64,000 nt of DNA from Methylibium sp035762065 (GCF_035762065.1 NZ_DASTPW010000002.1:186001-250000); one strand, 5' to 3'; shown: positions 42,691 to 51,154, counted from the stretch's first letter. The notes: generated by a model not told the origin, from the sequence alone. Numbers and translations are program-made.

Positions 42691-44001
42691 ATGGACGCCG
42701 GCAGCAGCATCTTCCTGATCGCGGTGCTGATCGCCGCCAGCGCCTTCTTCTCGATGGCCGAGCTGTCGCTGGCCGCCGCGCGCCGGCCGCGGCTGCGTCA
42801 GCTCGCCGACGACGGCGACGGCCGCGCGCTGCTGGTGATCGCCGCGCAGGAGCGGCCGGGGCACTACGTGACGGTCGCGCAGATCGGGCTCAACGCGGTC
42901 GCGATCCTCGGCGGCATCGTCGGCGAAGGCGCCTTGACACCGGCGCTCGCACGCGCCGCCGGGTCGGTGCTCCCGCCCGAGACGGCGCAGACGGCCGGCT
43001 TCGTCGCGTCCTTCTTGTTGATCACCAGCCTGTTCATCCTGTTCGCCGATCTCTTCCCGAAGCGGCTCGGCTTGAGCAACCCGGAGGCGGTCGCGCTCAA
43101 GCTGATCGGCCCTATGCGCACGCTGATGGCGGTGCTCAAGCCGGTGGTCTGGGTCTTCGACAAGGCGGCCGACGCGCTGTTCAAGCTGCTCGGCCTGAAG
43201 TCGGTGCGCGACGACCGCGTGACGCACGCCGACATCCTGGCGATGGCCGCGGCCGGCACCGCGGCCGGCGTGCTGGCCAAGGACGAGCAGCAGCTGATCG
43301 CCAACGTTTTCGACCTCGACGTCCGCACGGTCGAAAGCGCGATGACCGCACGCGATCGCATCGCCTATTTCCTGAAGGACGACGCGCCCGCGCTGATCCG
43401 CGCGCGCGTGACAGCGAGCCCGCATTCGAGCTACCTCGTCTGCGAGGGCGGCATCGACAAGGTGCTCGGCTACGTCGACGCGAAGGACCTGCTGATCCGC
43501 GTGCTCAACGAGCAGCCGATCGACCTGTGCGCCGAAGGCTTCCTGCAGAAGGTGCTGGTCATTCCCGACCGGCTGACGCTGGCCGAGGTGATCGAGCAGT
43601 TCCGCGCGGCGCACGACGACTTCGCGGTGATCATGAACGAGTACAGCCTCGTGGTGGGCGTGATCACGCTGAACGACGTGATGAGCACGGTGATGGGCGA
43701 CCTGGTGGCGCCCTGGGTCGAGGAATTGATCGTGCGGCGCGACGAAGGCTCGTGGCTGATCGACGGCGTGACGCCGATCCCCGACGTGCTGCATGCGCTC
43801 GGTCTCGACGAGCTGCCGCTCGCGGGCCAGTACGACACGCTGGCGGGCTTCATGATGGTGATGCTGCGGCGCATCCCGCGGCGCACCGACGCGGTCGTCG
43901 CGAGCGGCTACCGCTTCGAGGTGCTCGACGTCGACAGCCACAAGATCGACCAGGTGATGGTGACGAGGCTGCCCGCGCAGCCGCTGGCGGCGGCCGCCTG
44001 A
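42691..44001 (+). CDS. HlyC/CorC-family transporter-associated protein (DUF21, CBS, CorC_HlyC)
   Basis: 436-aa membrane protein: an N-terminal DUF21 (CNNM) domain of about four helices with FFSMAELSLAAARRPRLRQLADDGDGRA, a CBS-pair region (residues about 205-330) and a C-terminal CorC_HlyC domain ending IDQVMVTRLP. Family members act in Mg2+/Co2+ or polyamine export. A rho-independent-like hairpin follows immediately. Confidence 0.9.
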   Translation: MDAGSSIFLIAVLIAASAFFSMAELSLAAARRPRLRQLADDGDGRALLVIAAQERPGHYVTVAQIGLNAVAILGGIVGEGALTPALARAAGSVLPPETAQTAGFVASFLLITSLFILFADLFPKRLGLSNPEAVALKLIGPMRTLMAVLKPVVWVFDKAADALFKLLGLKSVRDDRVTHADILAMAAAGTAAGVLAKDEQQLIANVFDLDVRTVESAMTARDRIAYFLKDDAPALIRARVTASPHSSYLVCEGGIDKVLGYVDAKDLLIRVLNEQPIDLCAEGFLQKVLVIPDRLTLAEVIEQFRAAHDDFAVIMNEYSLVVGVITLNDVMSTVMGDLVAPWVEELIVRRDEGSWLIDGVTPIPDVLHALGLDELPLAGQYDTLAGFMMVMLRRIPRRTDAVVASGYRFEVLDVDSHKIDQVMVTRLPAQPLAAAA

Positions 44002-44007
44002 AAGCGA

Positions 44008-44040
44008 AGCCCCTGCGGCGCGATCGGCGCGGCAGGGGCT
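44008..44040 (+). terminator. Hairpin terminator after the CorC-like gene
   Basis: Perfect 9-bp stem AGCCCCTGC/GCAGGGGCT with a 15-nt GC-rich loop, 7 nt after the stop, followed by a T/G-rich stretch (GCTTGTTGGT). The T-run is weak. The rest of the gap to 44240 shows no gene I can support. Confidence 0.6.
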
Positions 44041-44239
44041 GCTTGTTGGTGCTCCTGTTGGTGGCGCGCCGGAGCGCGCCAGGGCCCGGAGGCTCGACCC
44101 GTGTCGTCTCGGACAACCGCTTCGAGCCGACGTGCGGCCATCGTAGGCGCCTTGTGTGACGGCGCCATGCCGCGATCGAGGGGCCGGCGCAAGAACGGCT
44201 TCGAGGTGTCACCGCTGCCTGCGTGCAGCGTGGTTTCGT

Positions 44240-44633
44240 TCACACCCAGCCAAGCATGCCGAGCAGTGCGCCGGCGCCGATCAGCACCAGCAGATGCGGT
44301 CGCGTGCGCCACAAGACCAGCGCGCACAGCAGTGCGGCAGGCGGCCGCGCCCGTCGAGCGGCGCTGCGAGCAGGAAGCCGGCGGCGGCGACCAACGCCAG
44401 CGTGACCGGCGCCATGCCGAGCTTGAACGCGCGCACGCCGATGGTTGGGACCCGGTGCGGCCTGCGCGATCGCCATGGCCGAGGCGAACTGCGTGTCGTC
44501 GATCAACTTGGCGTCCTCGACCATCCGGCGGTGCATCTCGGGTGCTCGAGATCGCGCCGCCGATCGACAGCAGCGACAGCAGCAGGAGGTGGCCGAACAT
44601 CGGACCGAGCACATCGAGCGGCGGCATCGTCAT
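44240..44633 (-). pseudogene. chrA: chrA second half (chromate transporter), frameshifted
   Basis: Begins at ATG 44633 with a good ChrA-domain start (LGPMFGHLLLLSLLSIGGAIS), then the frame is lost near 44540 and recovered as MVEDAKLIDDTQFASAMAIAQAAPGP. It is lost again near 44450 and ends with LVLIGAGALLGMLGWV before TGA at 44240. At least two, probably three, indels separate recognisable ChrA segments. Intact proteins of this type form two-subunit chromate or anion exporters. It overlaps the upstream half-gene by ATGA, as in intact chrA pairs, so this is decay of a real operon or a local run of sequence errors. Confidence 0.8.
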
Positions 44634-45231
44634 GACGCGGCGCCCTGCGGTGGGCGGCGCAGCCGCCACCATGCCAGCGTGCCGCCCGCGAGCCCCAGCA
44701 CCAGCGGCACCGCGACGAGTCCAGCGCAACAGCGCGATCGCGCCGTAGCTCGCTCCCGCGAGCGCCGCGAGCGCCCAGGGCCCGAGCGCGCTGCCGCGCA
44801 GCGAGTTGGCCAGCTTCAAGGCGATGCCGCCGATCATCCCGGCCGCAGCCGCGCCCATGCCGCGCAAGGCGCCGGCTACCGGCGGCTCGTCCGCGAAGGG
44901 CGCGTAGAGCAGCGTCACGGCCATCACCACCGCGAGCGGCGCCGAGAGCATGCCGGCCAACGCGGCGAGCGCGCCGCGCAGGCCGAAGTAACGGTGGCCG
45001 ACCATCACCGCGAGGTTGCAGACGTTCGGCCCGGCAGCACCTGCGCGAGCACGAGCAGTTCGACGAATCCGGGACCCGTCATCCAGCGCCGGTGCTCGAC
45101 CAGCACGCGCTGCGCGATCGGCAGCACGCCGCCGAAACCCTGCAGCGCGAGACCGGTGACGGCGACGAAGAGCTCGGTGCAAGAGGCAGGCTCGGCAAGC
45201 GGCAGGTCGATCTTGTCGGGTCTTCGGTCAT
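44630..45231 (-). pseudogene. chrA: chrA first half (chromate transporter), frameshifted
   Basis: ATG 45231 gives MTEDP, then a shift near 45215. The real frame resumes as ELFVAVTGLALQGFGGVLPIAQRVLVEHRRW and LVLAQVLPG. A second shift at about 45030 joins PNVCNLAVMVGHRYFGLRGALAAL and the following helices. A third near 44720 is needed to reach VAVPLVLGLAGGTLAWWRLRR and the TGA at 44630-44632. The ChrA domain order is otherwise complete. Three or more single-base shifts in 600 bp mean no full-length product. Confidence 0.8.
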
Positions 45232-45332
45232 CGCGTCGACGGTCCGGCCGGCCCCATGCGCACAGCGCCGTTGCGCCGGTGGGTATCGCGCGGCTGGCAT
45301 CATTTGCTGCCCCCCAGCTGCCCGGACCCGCG

Positions 45333-45869
45333 ATGCCCAAGCGCCTGCTGTTGTGCTGTTCGATCCTCTCGCTGCTGTCGATCGCGCAGGCCGCCGACCC
45401 AGCGTCCAAGCCCGCCGCGAAGAAGGGCAACGTGCTGTCGGTCGGCGGCGGCAAACCAGGCGGCAAGCTGCTCACGCGCGACCAGCTGCGCGGCTGCCTC
45501 GTGAGCCAGAAGGAGCTCGAGCAGCGCGACGGCGAAGCCGCCAAGCTGCAGACCGCGATCGAGGCCGACAAGGCGGCGATCGGCCAGCTCGATGCGGCGC
45601 TGGCCCAGCAGACCGGTGAGCTCGAGGCCGAGCGCGCGAAGGTGGTGATGACCGATGCCGCCTCGGTCGACGCCTACAACGCCAAGCTCTTGCAGCGCCG
45701 CGAGCGCGAGGAAGAGCGCAACCGGAAGGTCGATGCCTACAACGCGAAGCTCGCGCCCTTCAACGCGCAGGTGCAGGCGCTGAAGCAGTCGCGCGACGTC
45801 TGGCAGGCCGATTGCGCCGACCGTCCTTACGACGAGGCCGACTACTTCGCGATCCAGCGCGGCAAGTAG
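45333..45869 (+). CDS. Exported coiled-coil protein of unknown function
   Basis: 178 residues with a signal peptide (cleavage near SIAQAADP), a Gly/Lys-rich segment and then a long charged helical region (about residues 55-160; QTAIEADKAAIGQLDAALAQQ, QRREREEERNRKVDAYNAKL) predicted as coiled coil. Two cysteines (in LRGCLVS and ADCADRP) may form a disulfide. No family recognised. It is periplasmic by prediction and shares its 3' intergenic hairpins with the convergent cold-shock gene. Confidence 0.7.
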   Translation: MPKRLLLCCSILSLLSIAQAADPASKPAAKKGNVLSVGGGKPGGKLLTRDQLRGCLVSQKELEQRDGEAAKLQTAIEADKAAIGQLDAALAQQTGELEAERAKVVMTDAASVDAYNAKLLQRREREEERNRKVDAYNAKLAPFNAQVQALKQSRDVWQADCADRPYDEADYFAIQRGK

Positions 45870-45879
45870 CGGTCGGAAC

Positions 45880-45902
45880 AAAAAACGCGGCCGAGGCCGC
45901 GT
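45880..45902 (-). terminator. Rho-independent terminator of the cold-shock gene
   Basis: On the minus strand an 8-bp perfect stem ACGCGGCC/GGCCGCGT with a 2-nt spacer is followed by a run of six T (45885-45880). It is a strong terminator for cspA. It reads poorly in the plus direction, where no T-run follows. Confidence 0.85.
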
Positions 45903-45911
45903 CTTCAAGGC

Positions 45912-45932
45912 AACCGCGGCCAGGCCGCGGTT
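45912..45932. promoter_or_regulatory. Second hairpin in the cspA 3' region
   Basis: Perfect 10-bp inverted repeat AACCGCGGCC/GGCCGCGGTT around a single base, 24 bp after the cspA stop and just before the main terminator. It probably stabilises the cspA mRNA 3' end or acts as a backup stop. Confidence 0.6.
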
Positions 45933-45956
45933 CGCGTTCAGCGCTGGATCAGGGGA

Positions 45957-46166
45957 TCACAGCGGCCGGATGTTCGCGGCTTGCGGGCCCTTCTGGCCCT
46001 GCTTCACCTCGAACTCGACGCGCTGGTTCTCCTGCAGCGTCTTGAAGCCGGTGCCGGTGATGTCGCGGAAATGCGCGAACACATCAGGACCACCGCCGTC
46101 CTGGGCGATGAAACCGAAGCCCTTGGCTTCGTTGAACCACTTCACGGTGCCGGTTTGCGCGGACAT
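45957..46166 (-). CDS. cspA: Cold-shock protein, CspA family
   Basis: 69-aa single cold-shock domain that binds single-stranded RNA/DNA and melts RNA structure. RNP1 KGFGFI (15-20) and RNP2 VFAHF (29-33) are intact. About 220 nt without a gene lie upstream (46167-46385), long enough for the structured 5' leader usual for csp genes; I see no other feature in it. Two hairpins follow the stop. Confidence 0.96.
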   Translation of the reverse strand: MSAQTGTVKWFNEAKGFGFIAQDGGGPDVFAHFRDITGTGFKTLQENQRVEFEVKQGQKGPQAANIRPL

Positions 46167-46385
46167 AACTTTCCTATCGATCGATCAGAGTAGAACGGGC
46201 GCGGCGACATGCCGTGCCCGTGCAGAGACACGCAAGAAATTGAGCTTGGGGGAAGACGAACGGGACAGCCGCAACGAGCTCGAGCGAGACGCGACGACCG
46301 GATTGAACGCACACCTGAGGAACACGATCTTGGTATATCTACGCGGTCGAGTGTAGCCGTCGCTGCGTGCGCGGCCTCGACGCCC

Positions 46386-47426
46386 TCAGGAACCGGCCGC
46401 CAGGCGCGCGGCGATCGAAGCGATCGCCGGCTCGTCGAGCCGAGGCGTGTCGATCACCGCCGGCGTCCCCGAGTCGCGCCGCTGCGAGCGGGCGTACAGC
46501 GGGTCGTAGTGCTGCAGCACCAGTTGCTCGAACAGCGCCGGCAATGCGCCGGCATGGGCCCAGGCCTGCCAGCGCTCGATGGTTTCGCGCGCATGCAGCG
46601 GCGCAAGCAGCGCGAGCTTGTCGGCCAGTGCGGGGCGGTCGTCGCCGAGCGCCGCGTAGTCGTCGAGCAGATGGGCGAGCCGCGCCTCGACCGGCGCGCG
46701 CAGTTCGGTCACCGCGCCGGCGCGCAGCGCGTCGAGCAGCGGCGTCGGCAACGCGAGGCGGCCGATCCTGCGGCTCTCGGACTCGACCCACACCGGCCGC
46801 GCGAGATCGAAGCCGGCCATCGCGTGCACGAGCCGCGTCTCGAAGGCCTTCTGCGACGGCTGCGCTTCTCCGGGGATCGCACCCAGCACCGAGCCGCGAT
46901 GCGCGGCCAGCGCTTCCAGATCGAGGACCTGTTCGCCGCGCCGTGCCAGTTCGCGCAGCACCCGCGTCTTCGCGCTGCCGGTCGGACCGGACAAGACCCT
47001 CATCGCGAGCCGCGGCGCCAGCGCGTCGATCTGCGCGATGACGTGGCGACGCCAACTCTTGTAGCCGCCCTGCAGCGCCTGCGCGTCCCAGCCGATCATG
47101 CGCATCCAGGCGACGAAGCTGCCGCTGCGCTGGCCGCCGCGCCAGCAATACAGCAAGGGACGCCAGCTCTTCGGGCGATCGAGGAAACGCGGGTCCTCCA
47201 GGTGCTGCGCGATGCGCCGCGCGACGATCGCCCCACCCAGCTTGCGCGCCTCGAAGGCCGAGACCTGCACATAGGTCGTTCCGACGCTGCGCCGCTCGTC
47301 ATCGTCGAGCACCGGGCAATTGATCGCGCCGGGGATGTGGTCCTCGGCGTACTCGGCCGGCGAGCGCACGTCGATCAGCGTGTCGAAGGTGGGGAGGTCG
47401 CAGACGGTGACGGGGCGAGGGCTCAT
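46386..47426 (-). CDS. selU: tRNA 2-selenouridine synthase
   Basis: 346-aa enzyme (SelU/MnmH) that replaces sulfur by selenium in 2-thiouridine at tRNA wobble position 34. N-terminal rhodanese domain with active Cys94 in LLYCWRGGQRSG, then a P-loop domain with SGPTGSAKT and the LDLEALAAHRGSVLG stretch. It needs selenophosphate from SelD, which is not in this window. ATG 47426. Confidence 0.93.
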   Translation of the reverse strand: MSPRPVTVCDLPTFDTLIDVRSPAEYAEDHIPGAINCPVLDDDERRSVGTTYVQVSAFEARKLGGAIVARRIAQHLEDPRFLDRPKSWRPLLYCWRGGQRSGSFVAWMRMIGWDAQALQGGYKSWRRHVIAQIDALAPRLAMRVLSGPTGSAKTRVLRELARRGEQVLDLEALAAHRGSVLGAIPGEAQPSQKAFETRLVHAMAGFDLARPVWVESESRRIGRLALPTPLLDALRAGAVTELRAPVEARLAHLLDDYAALGDDRPALADKLALLAPLHARETIERWQAWAHAGALPALFEQLVLQHYDPLYARSQRRDSGTPAVIDTPRLDEPAIASIAARLAAGS

Positions 47427-47544
47427 CGAACAGGGCGGGGCGGTGGGCGGGCGAGCTCGTCGCTCGATGCCGGGCGTCACGCCGAGGTCATGGCCGCTGC
47501 CTAGCCTCTCGCGGTCTCGAACGAAGCCACCGGAGCATAGACTG

Positions 47545-48732
47545 ATGAAACTCCCCCGCCCGATGAGAACGCTGCTGATCACCGCCGCCGTCGCGCTGGC
47601 CGGCAGCGCCTGCGCGATGCAGCCTGCCGCAAATTTCGCACGCCACGAGAAGCCTGCGCCGATCGTCATCGGCCACCGCGGTGCCAGCGGTTACGTGCCC
47701 GAGCACACGCTCGCGGCGTACTGGCTCGCGATCGAGCAGGGCGCCGATTACGTCGAGCCCGACCTGGTCGCGACGAAGGATGGCGTGCTGGTCGCGCGCC
47801 ACGAGAACGCGATCGCGATCCTCAACGCCGACGGCAGCATCCGTGAAGCGACGACCGACATCGCCGAGCGTCCCGAGTTCGCTTCGCGCAAGACCACCAA
47901 GTCGATCGATGGCGTCGCGATCACCGGCTGGTTCACCGAAGACCTCACGCTGGCCGAACTGAAAACGCTGCGCGCGCGCGAGCGGCTGCCCGCGCTGCGC
48001 GTCGCGAACACGCGCTTCGACGGCATGTTCGAGGTGCCGACCCTCGAGGAGATCCTGCAACTGGTCGAGCAGGCCAACGAGCGCCGGCGCAACGAGGCGA
48101 AGGCCGAAGGCCGCAAGCGCGCGAAGGTGGCGCCGATCGGCGTCTACCCGGAGACCAAGCATCCGAGCTACTTCCAGGGCATCGGCCTGCCGCTCGAGGA
48201 GCCGCTGGTGCAGCTGCTGAACCGCTACGGCTACAAGCGAGCCGACTCGGCGGTGTTCGTCCAATCGTTCGAAGTCGCGAACCTGCGCAAGCTGCGCAGC
48301 ATGACGCGGGTGCCGCTGGTCCAGCTCTACGGCGGCGCGACCGCGCGGCCCTGGGACTTCGTCGTCGCCAAGGATCCGCGCACCTATGGCGACCTCGCCA
48401 AGCCGGTGGGTCTGGCCGAAGTGGCCGGCTACGCGCAAGGCATCGGTCCGGCCACGACGCTGATCGTGCCCTTGACGGCCACCGGCACGCTCGGCATACC
48501 GGGCTCGCTGGTGCAGGACGCGCATGCGGCCGGACTGAAGGTGCATCCCTACACCTTCCGCGCGGAGAACAACTTCCTGCCGAACGAGTTCGATCGCGGC
48601 AGTGAGCCGGGCGCGCTCGGCGACCTTGCCGGGCAGATCGAGGTCTTCCTGAAGCTCGGCATCGACGGCTTCTTCACCGACCACCCCTTCCTCGGCAAGC
48701 AGGCGCGCGACGCCTTCGTCGGCCGGCGCTGA
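47545..48732 (+). CDS. glpQ: Glycerophosphodiester phosphodiesterase
   Basis: 395-aa exported enzyme hydrolysing glycerophosphodiesters to glycerol 3-phosphate. Signal sequence ends near AGSACAMQ (Cys could be lipidated). The GDPD signature IGHRGASGYVPEHTL holds the catalytic His; DYVEPDLVATKDGVLVARHE supplies metal ligands and the second catalytic His region; PETKHPSYF and IDGFFTDHP complete it. Periplasmic. ATG 47545, with ATG 47563 as a later option. Confidence 0.92.
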   Translation: MKLPRPMRTLLITAAVALAGSACAMQPAANFARHEKPAPIVIGHRGASGYVPEHTLAAYWLAIEQGADYVEPDLVATKDGVLVARHENAIAILNADGSIREATTDIAERPEFASRKTTKSIDGVAITGWFTEDLTLAELKTLRARERLPALRVANTRFDGMFEVPTLEEILQLVEQANERRRNEAKAEGRKRAKVAPIGVYPETKHPSYFQGIGLPLEEPLVQLLNRYGYKRADSAVFVQSFEVANLRKLRSMTRVPLVQLYGGATARPWDFVVAKDPRTYGDLAKPVGLAEVAGYAQGIGPATTLIVPLTATGTLGIPGSLVQDAHAAGLKVHPYTFRAENNFLPNEFDRGSEPGALGDLAGQIEVFLKLGIDGFFTDHPFLGKQARDAFVGRR

Positions 48733-48802
48733 TCGCGCGGCGCTGCGGGCGTTGCGAACGCTTCGCAGTGCCGTCGGCTTGCTCGGGTATGGAGCTTGCG
48801 TT

Positions 48803-48832
48803 TTGCTGGCATGCGCGAGGGCTTCCTAACAT
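48803..48832 (+). promoter_or_regulatory. Possible promoter of the HiPIP gene
   Basis: TTGCTG (48803-48808), 18-bp spacer, TAACAT (48827-48832), 64 bp before the HiPIP ATG. Only a moderate match to sigma70 boxes. No PpsR-type palindrome was seen in the upstream 160 bp. Confidence 0.35.
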
Positions 48833-48895
48833 GGCGTGTCGTCGGGGCTCTCGGCTTCGGCGTTCAAGCAGCCACCCTCATCAAAGGAGACCTCG

Positions 48896-49198
48896 ATGAC
48901 AGCCCGTCGCCAGTTCATCCAATGGATCCCGGTCGTCGGCCTCGCGGCCATGACCGCGCGCCATGCGCACGCCCAGGCGAAGCTCGACGAAAAGGACCCG
49001 CAGGCCGTCGCACTCGGCTACGTGCACGACGCAGGCAAGGCCGACAAGGCCAAGTACAAGAACTACGCGGCCGGCCAAAACTGCGGCAACTGCCAGCTCT
49101 ATCAAGGCAAGGACGCCGAGTGGGGCGGCTGCCCGCTGTTCCAGGGCAAGCAGGTCGCGAAGGCCGGCTGGTGCAGTGCCTACGCGAAGAAGACTTGA
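48896..49198 (+). CDS. hip: High-potential iron-sulfur protein (HiPIP)
   Basis: 100-aa precursor of a small periplasmic 4Fe-4S protein. A Tat-type leader (TARRQFIQWIPVVGLAA, two Arg) exports it folded. Four cluster cysteines are present with family spacing: C63, C66, C79 and C93 (NCGNC, GGCPLF, GWCSAY). In Rubrivivax-like bacteria HiPIP carries electrons from the bc1 complex to PufC of the reaction centre, so it is the likely partner of the cytochrome encoded at 15576. AAAGGAGA precedes the start, and a strong terminator follows, so it is monocistronic. Confidence 0.95.
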   Translation: MTARRQFIQWIPVVGLAAMTARHAHAQAKLDEKDPQAVALGYVHDAGKADKAKYKNYAAGQNCGNCQLYQGKDAEWGGCPLFQGKQVAKAGWCSAYAKKT

Positions 49199-49235
49199 GA
49201 CCGCGGTCCGGTGCACGGGCCGCTTCGAAGAACCA

Positions 49236-49256
49236 GGGGCCGCGAGGCCCCTTTTT
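49236..49256 (+). terminator. Rho-independent terminator of the HiPIP gene
   Basis: Perfect 6-bp GGGGCC/GGCCCC stem with a GCGA tetraloop followed by five T, 38 nt after the stop. The rest of the gap to 49413 holds several short GC-rich inverted repeats but no supported gene. Confidence 0.85.
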
Positions 49257-49412
49257 CGTGCCCGCTCGGCGTCGAGCGGCGCCGAGCCGTCGCGCCTGAC
49301 GGCGCTTCGTCCGCGGCTTGCCGCGCTTCGTCGCAAACCGCTGGGGCCGCGTGCGGTCGCTGTCGACACTGCGCTTCATCGCAGGCCGCAGCGGCCGCGC
49401 AAGGAGCCCCGC

Positions 49413-49652
49413 ATGAACCGCCCGTCCGTCGCCGCCTCGTCGATCTCCGTGCGTGCCGCCGCCTGCCTCTTCGCGCTCGGCTTCACCGGCAGCCTGCTCT
49501 ACGGCGTCGATGCGCTCGCACAGCAGCGCAGCGTGTCGGCCTATGCGCAGGTGGTGCAGTTCGACCGGGTCGTCGTGGTCGGCCAAAGACTCAAAGCCTC
49601 GCGTCAGGCGGCCAACGACGATCCTTGCGAGCTCGCGACGCAGCGTTGCTGA
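49413..49652 (+). CDS. Small exported protein of unknown function
   Basis: 79 residues with an AAGGAG site 6 nt before ATG 49413. Residues 14-38 form a signal peptide or anchor (AACLFALGFTGSLLYGVDALAQQ, probable cleavage after ALA). The mature part is only about 40 residues and ends with two Cys (DDPCELATQRC) that could pair. It has its own terminator downstream. No family recognised; it is probably periplasmic. Confidence 0.65.
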   Translation: MNRPSVAASSISVRAAACLFALGFTGSLLYGVDALAQQRSVSAYAQVVQFDRVVVVGQRLKASRQAANDDPCELATQRC

Positions 49653-49695
49653 TTCCCGCGTTCACACCGGCAGGCCAAGACTCCCCTGCCGTTCA

Positions 49696-49729
49696 GCCGC
49701 GCCGGGCGCAGGCCCGGTGCGGCCTTTTT
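49696..49729 (+). terminator. Rho-independent terminator
   Basis: 12-bp stem GCCGCGCCGGGC/GCCCGGTGCGGC (one G-U pair), 4-nt loop, then CTTTTT. It ends the transcript of the small exported protein, 43 nt after its stop. Confidence 0.85.
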
Positions 49730-49773
49730 CTCCGCCTTGACGGCTTCGGCCGTGCGGAACCACACTCGCGGCC

Positions 49774-49810
49774 CGGCGCGAAGCGCCGACCTCACCTGCG
49801 CGAAGCGCAG
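49774..49810 (+). promoter_or_regulatory. Twin GAA-loop hairpins upstream of a short ORF and rsgA
   Basis: Two perfect 6-bp hairpins in tandem, both with a GAA loop: CGGCGC-GAA-GCGCCG (49774-49788) and CTGCGC-GAA-GCGCAG (49796-49810). They lie between a terminator and the 22-aa ORF at 49841, so they may be part of a structured leader. Function unknown. Confidence 0.5.
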
Positions 49811-49840
49811 TCCGCCACGAGCCCATCGAGGAGACGCGAA

Positions 49841-49909
49841 ATGAACCAGTCCCACGCCGTCTTCTCTTCGTCGCTGCCGTCGGCTGCCTGCTTCCGCACG
49901 GAGCGCTGA
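49841..49909 (+). CDS. Possible 22-residue peptide
   Basis: Short frame with a good GAGGAG site at 49828-49833, 7 nt from ATG 49841; product begins MNQSHAVFSSSLPSAACF and ends at TGA 49907-49909. It lies in the 390-bp gap between the small exported protein and rsgA, downstream of the twin hairpins. It could be a leader peptide or a real small protein. Evidence is the ribosome site only. Confidence 0.35.
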   Translation: MNQSHAVFSSSLPSAACFRTER

Positions 49910-50042
49910 TCCGCAGAGCTTCGCGCGGCATCTGCTTCCCGCGCCGCAGGGCGCAGTCGACTCCTCCTCGCCGTCGTCGCGCACCGCGCGCCGACGCTTC
50001 ATGGCCGCACGCGGCCATCGCCTGGAACGGGTCTTCACCACC

Positions 50043-51149
50043 ATGTTCGATTTCGATTTCGATGCGCTGCGGCGCATCGGCTGGAACGACCGCCTCGCGG
50101 ACGCTCTGGCCACCGCCTTCACGTGCTGCGACGCCGCCGCAGCCGCCTCGTTGCGCCTGCTGCGGCTGACCGAGGTCCATCGCGACCGCCTGGTTGCCGA
50201 CGACGGCCACGCGAGCTTCGGCGTGCGCGCACTGCCGGCCTTCGAGCGCACGCTGCGCTTCGAAGACGCCGTGCTCGCCGTCGGCGACTGGGTGCTCGCC
50301 CGCAAGGACGCCCACCGCAACGCGTGGATCGAGGCGCGCCTCGCGCCGCGCCGGGCGATCACGCGGCGCGACGCCGACGGCCGGCGCCACGCGATCGTGA
50401 GCCACGTCGACACCGCGCTGTTCGTCATGGGCCTGGACGCCGACTTCAACCCGCGCCGCATCGAGCGCTACCTGCTGCTCGCGCCGCCCGGCGTGCAACC
50501 GGTGGTCGTGCTGACCAAGGCGGATCTGGTCGCGCCGGACCCCCAGGTCCGCGAGGCCATGGTGGCCGACGAGCGCGATGCGCTGCTTGCGCGGCTCGGC
50601 GGGGGCTTGCCCGTCGTCTCGGTCGATGCCACGTCGCCCTCGGCCGCGCTCGTGCTGGCGCCTTGGCTCGAGCCGGGGCACACGCTGGTGCTGCTGGGCT
50701 CGTCGGGCGCGGGCAAGTCGACCTTGACCAACGCGCTGCTTGCGCGCCGCGAGCAGGACACCGGCGCGGTGCGCGTGCGCGACCTGCGCGGCCAGCACAC
50801 CACGACCGCGCGCTCGCTGCATCGCCTGCCCGGCGGCGCCTGCGTCATCGACACGCCCGGCCTGCGCGCCCTGCGCCCGGACGTCGACGCCGACACGCTG
50901 GCGCGCAGCTTCGACGACATCGACCGGCTCGCGCCGCGCTGCCGGTTCCGCGACTGCACGCACGATCGCGAGCCCGGCTGCGCGGTGCGCGACGGCGTCG
51001 ATGCCGACCGGCTGCGCAACTTCCACAAGCTGCGGCGCGAGCTGGGGCGCGACACGATGACCGCGCTCGACCGCCGCCGTCGCGCCGAGTGGGCGTTCAG
51101 CGGCCGACAGGGCGCCGAGCGCGCTCGCGCCAAGCGCGGCGAACGCTGA
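50043..51149 (+). CDS. rsgA: Ribosome small-subunit-dependent GTPase A
   Basis: RsgA helps late maturation of the 30S subunit. The circularly permuted GTPase order is visible: G4 TKADL, then G1 GSSGAGKST, switch GQHTTT with the catalytic His, and G3 DTPGL. An N-terminal OB-like part and a C-terminal zinc-binding knuckle (CRFRDCTHDREPGC) flank it. ATG 50043 (MFDFDFDALRRIGW) gives 368 residues and the usual family start; ATG 50001 in frame would add 14 basic residues. No strong ribosome site for either. Confidence 0.9.
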   Translation: MFDFDFDALRRIGWNDRLADALATAFTCCDAAAAASLRLLRLTEVHRDRLVADDGHASFGVRALPAFERTLRFEDAVLAVGDWVLARKDAHRNAWIEARLAPRRAITRRDADGRRHAIVSHVDTALFVMGLDADFNPRRIERYLLLAPPGVQPVVVLTKADLVAPDPQVREAMVADERDALLARLGGGLPVVSVDATSPSAALVLAPWLEPGHTLVLLGSSGAGKSTLTNALLARREQDTGAVRVRDLRGQHTTTARSLHRLPGGACVIDTPGLRALRPDVDADTLARSFDDIDRLAPRCRFRDCTHDREPGCAVRDGVDADRLRNFHKLRRELGRDTMTALDRRRRAEWAFSGRQGAERARAKRGER

Positions 51150-51154
51150 GCGGG

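Noticed and set aside
44240..45231. Programmed frameshifting in chrA
   Set aside because: Five or more shifts of different sense with no slippery sequences are best explained by decay or sequence error.
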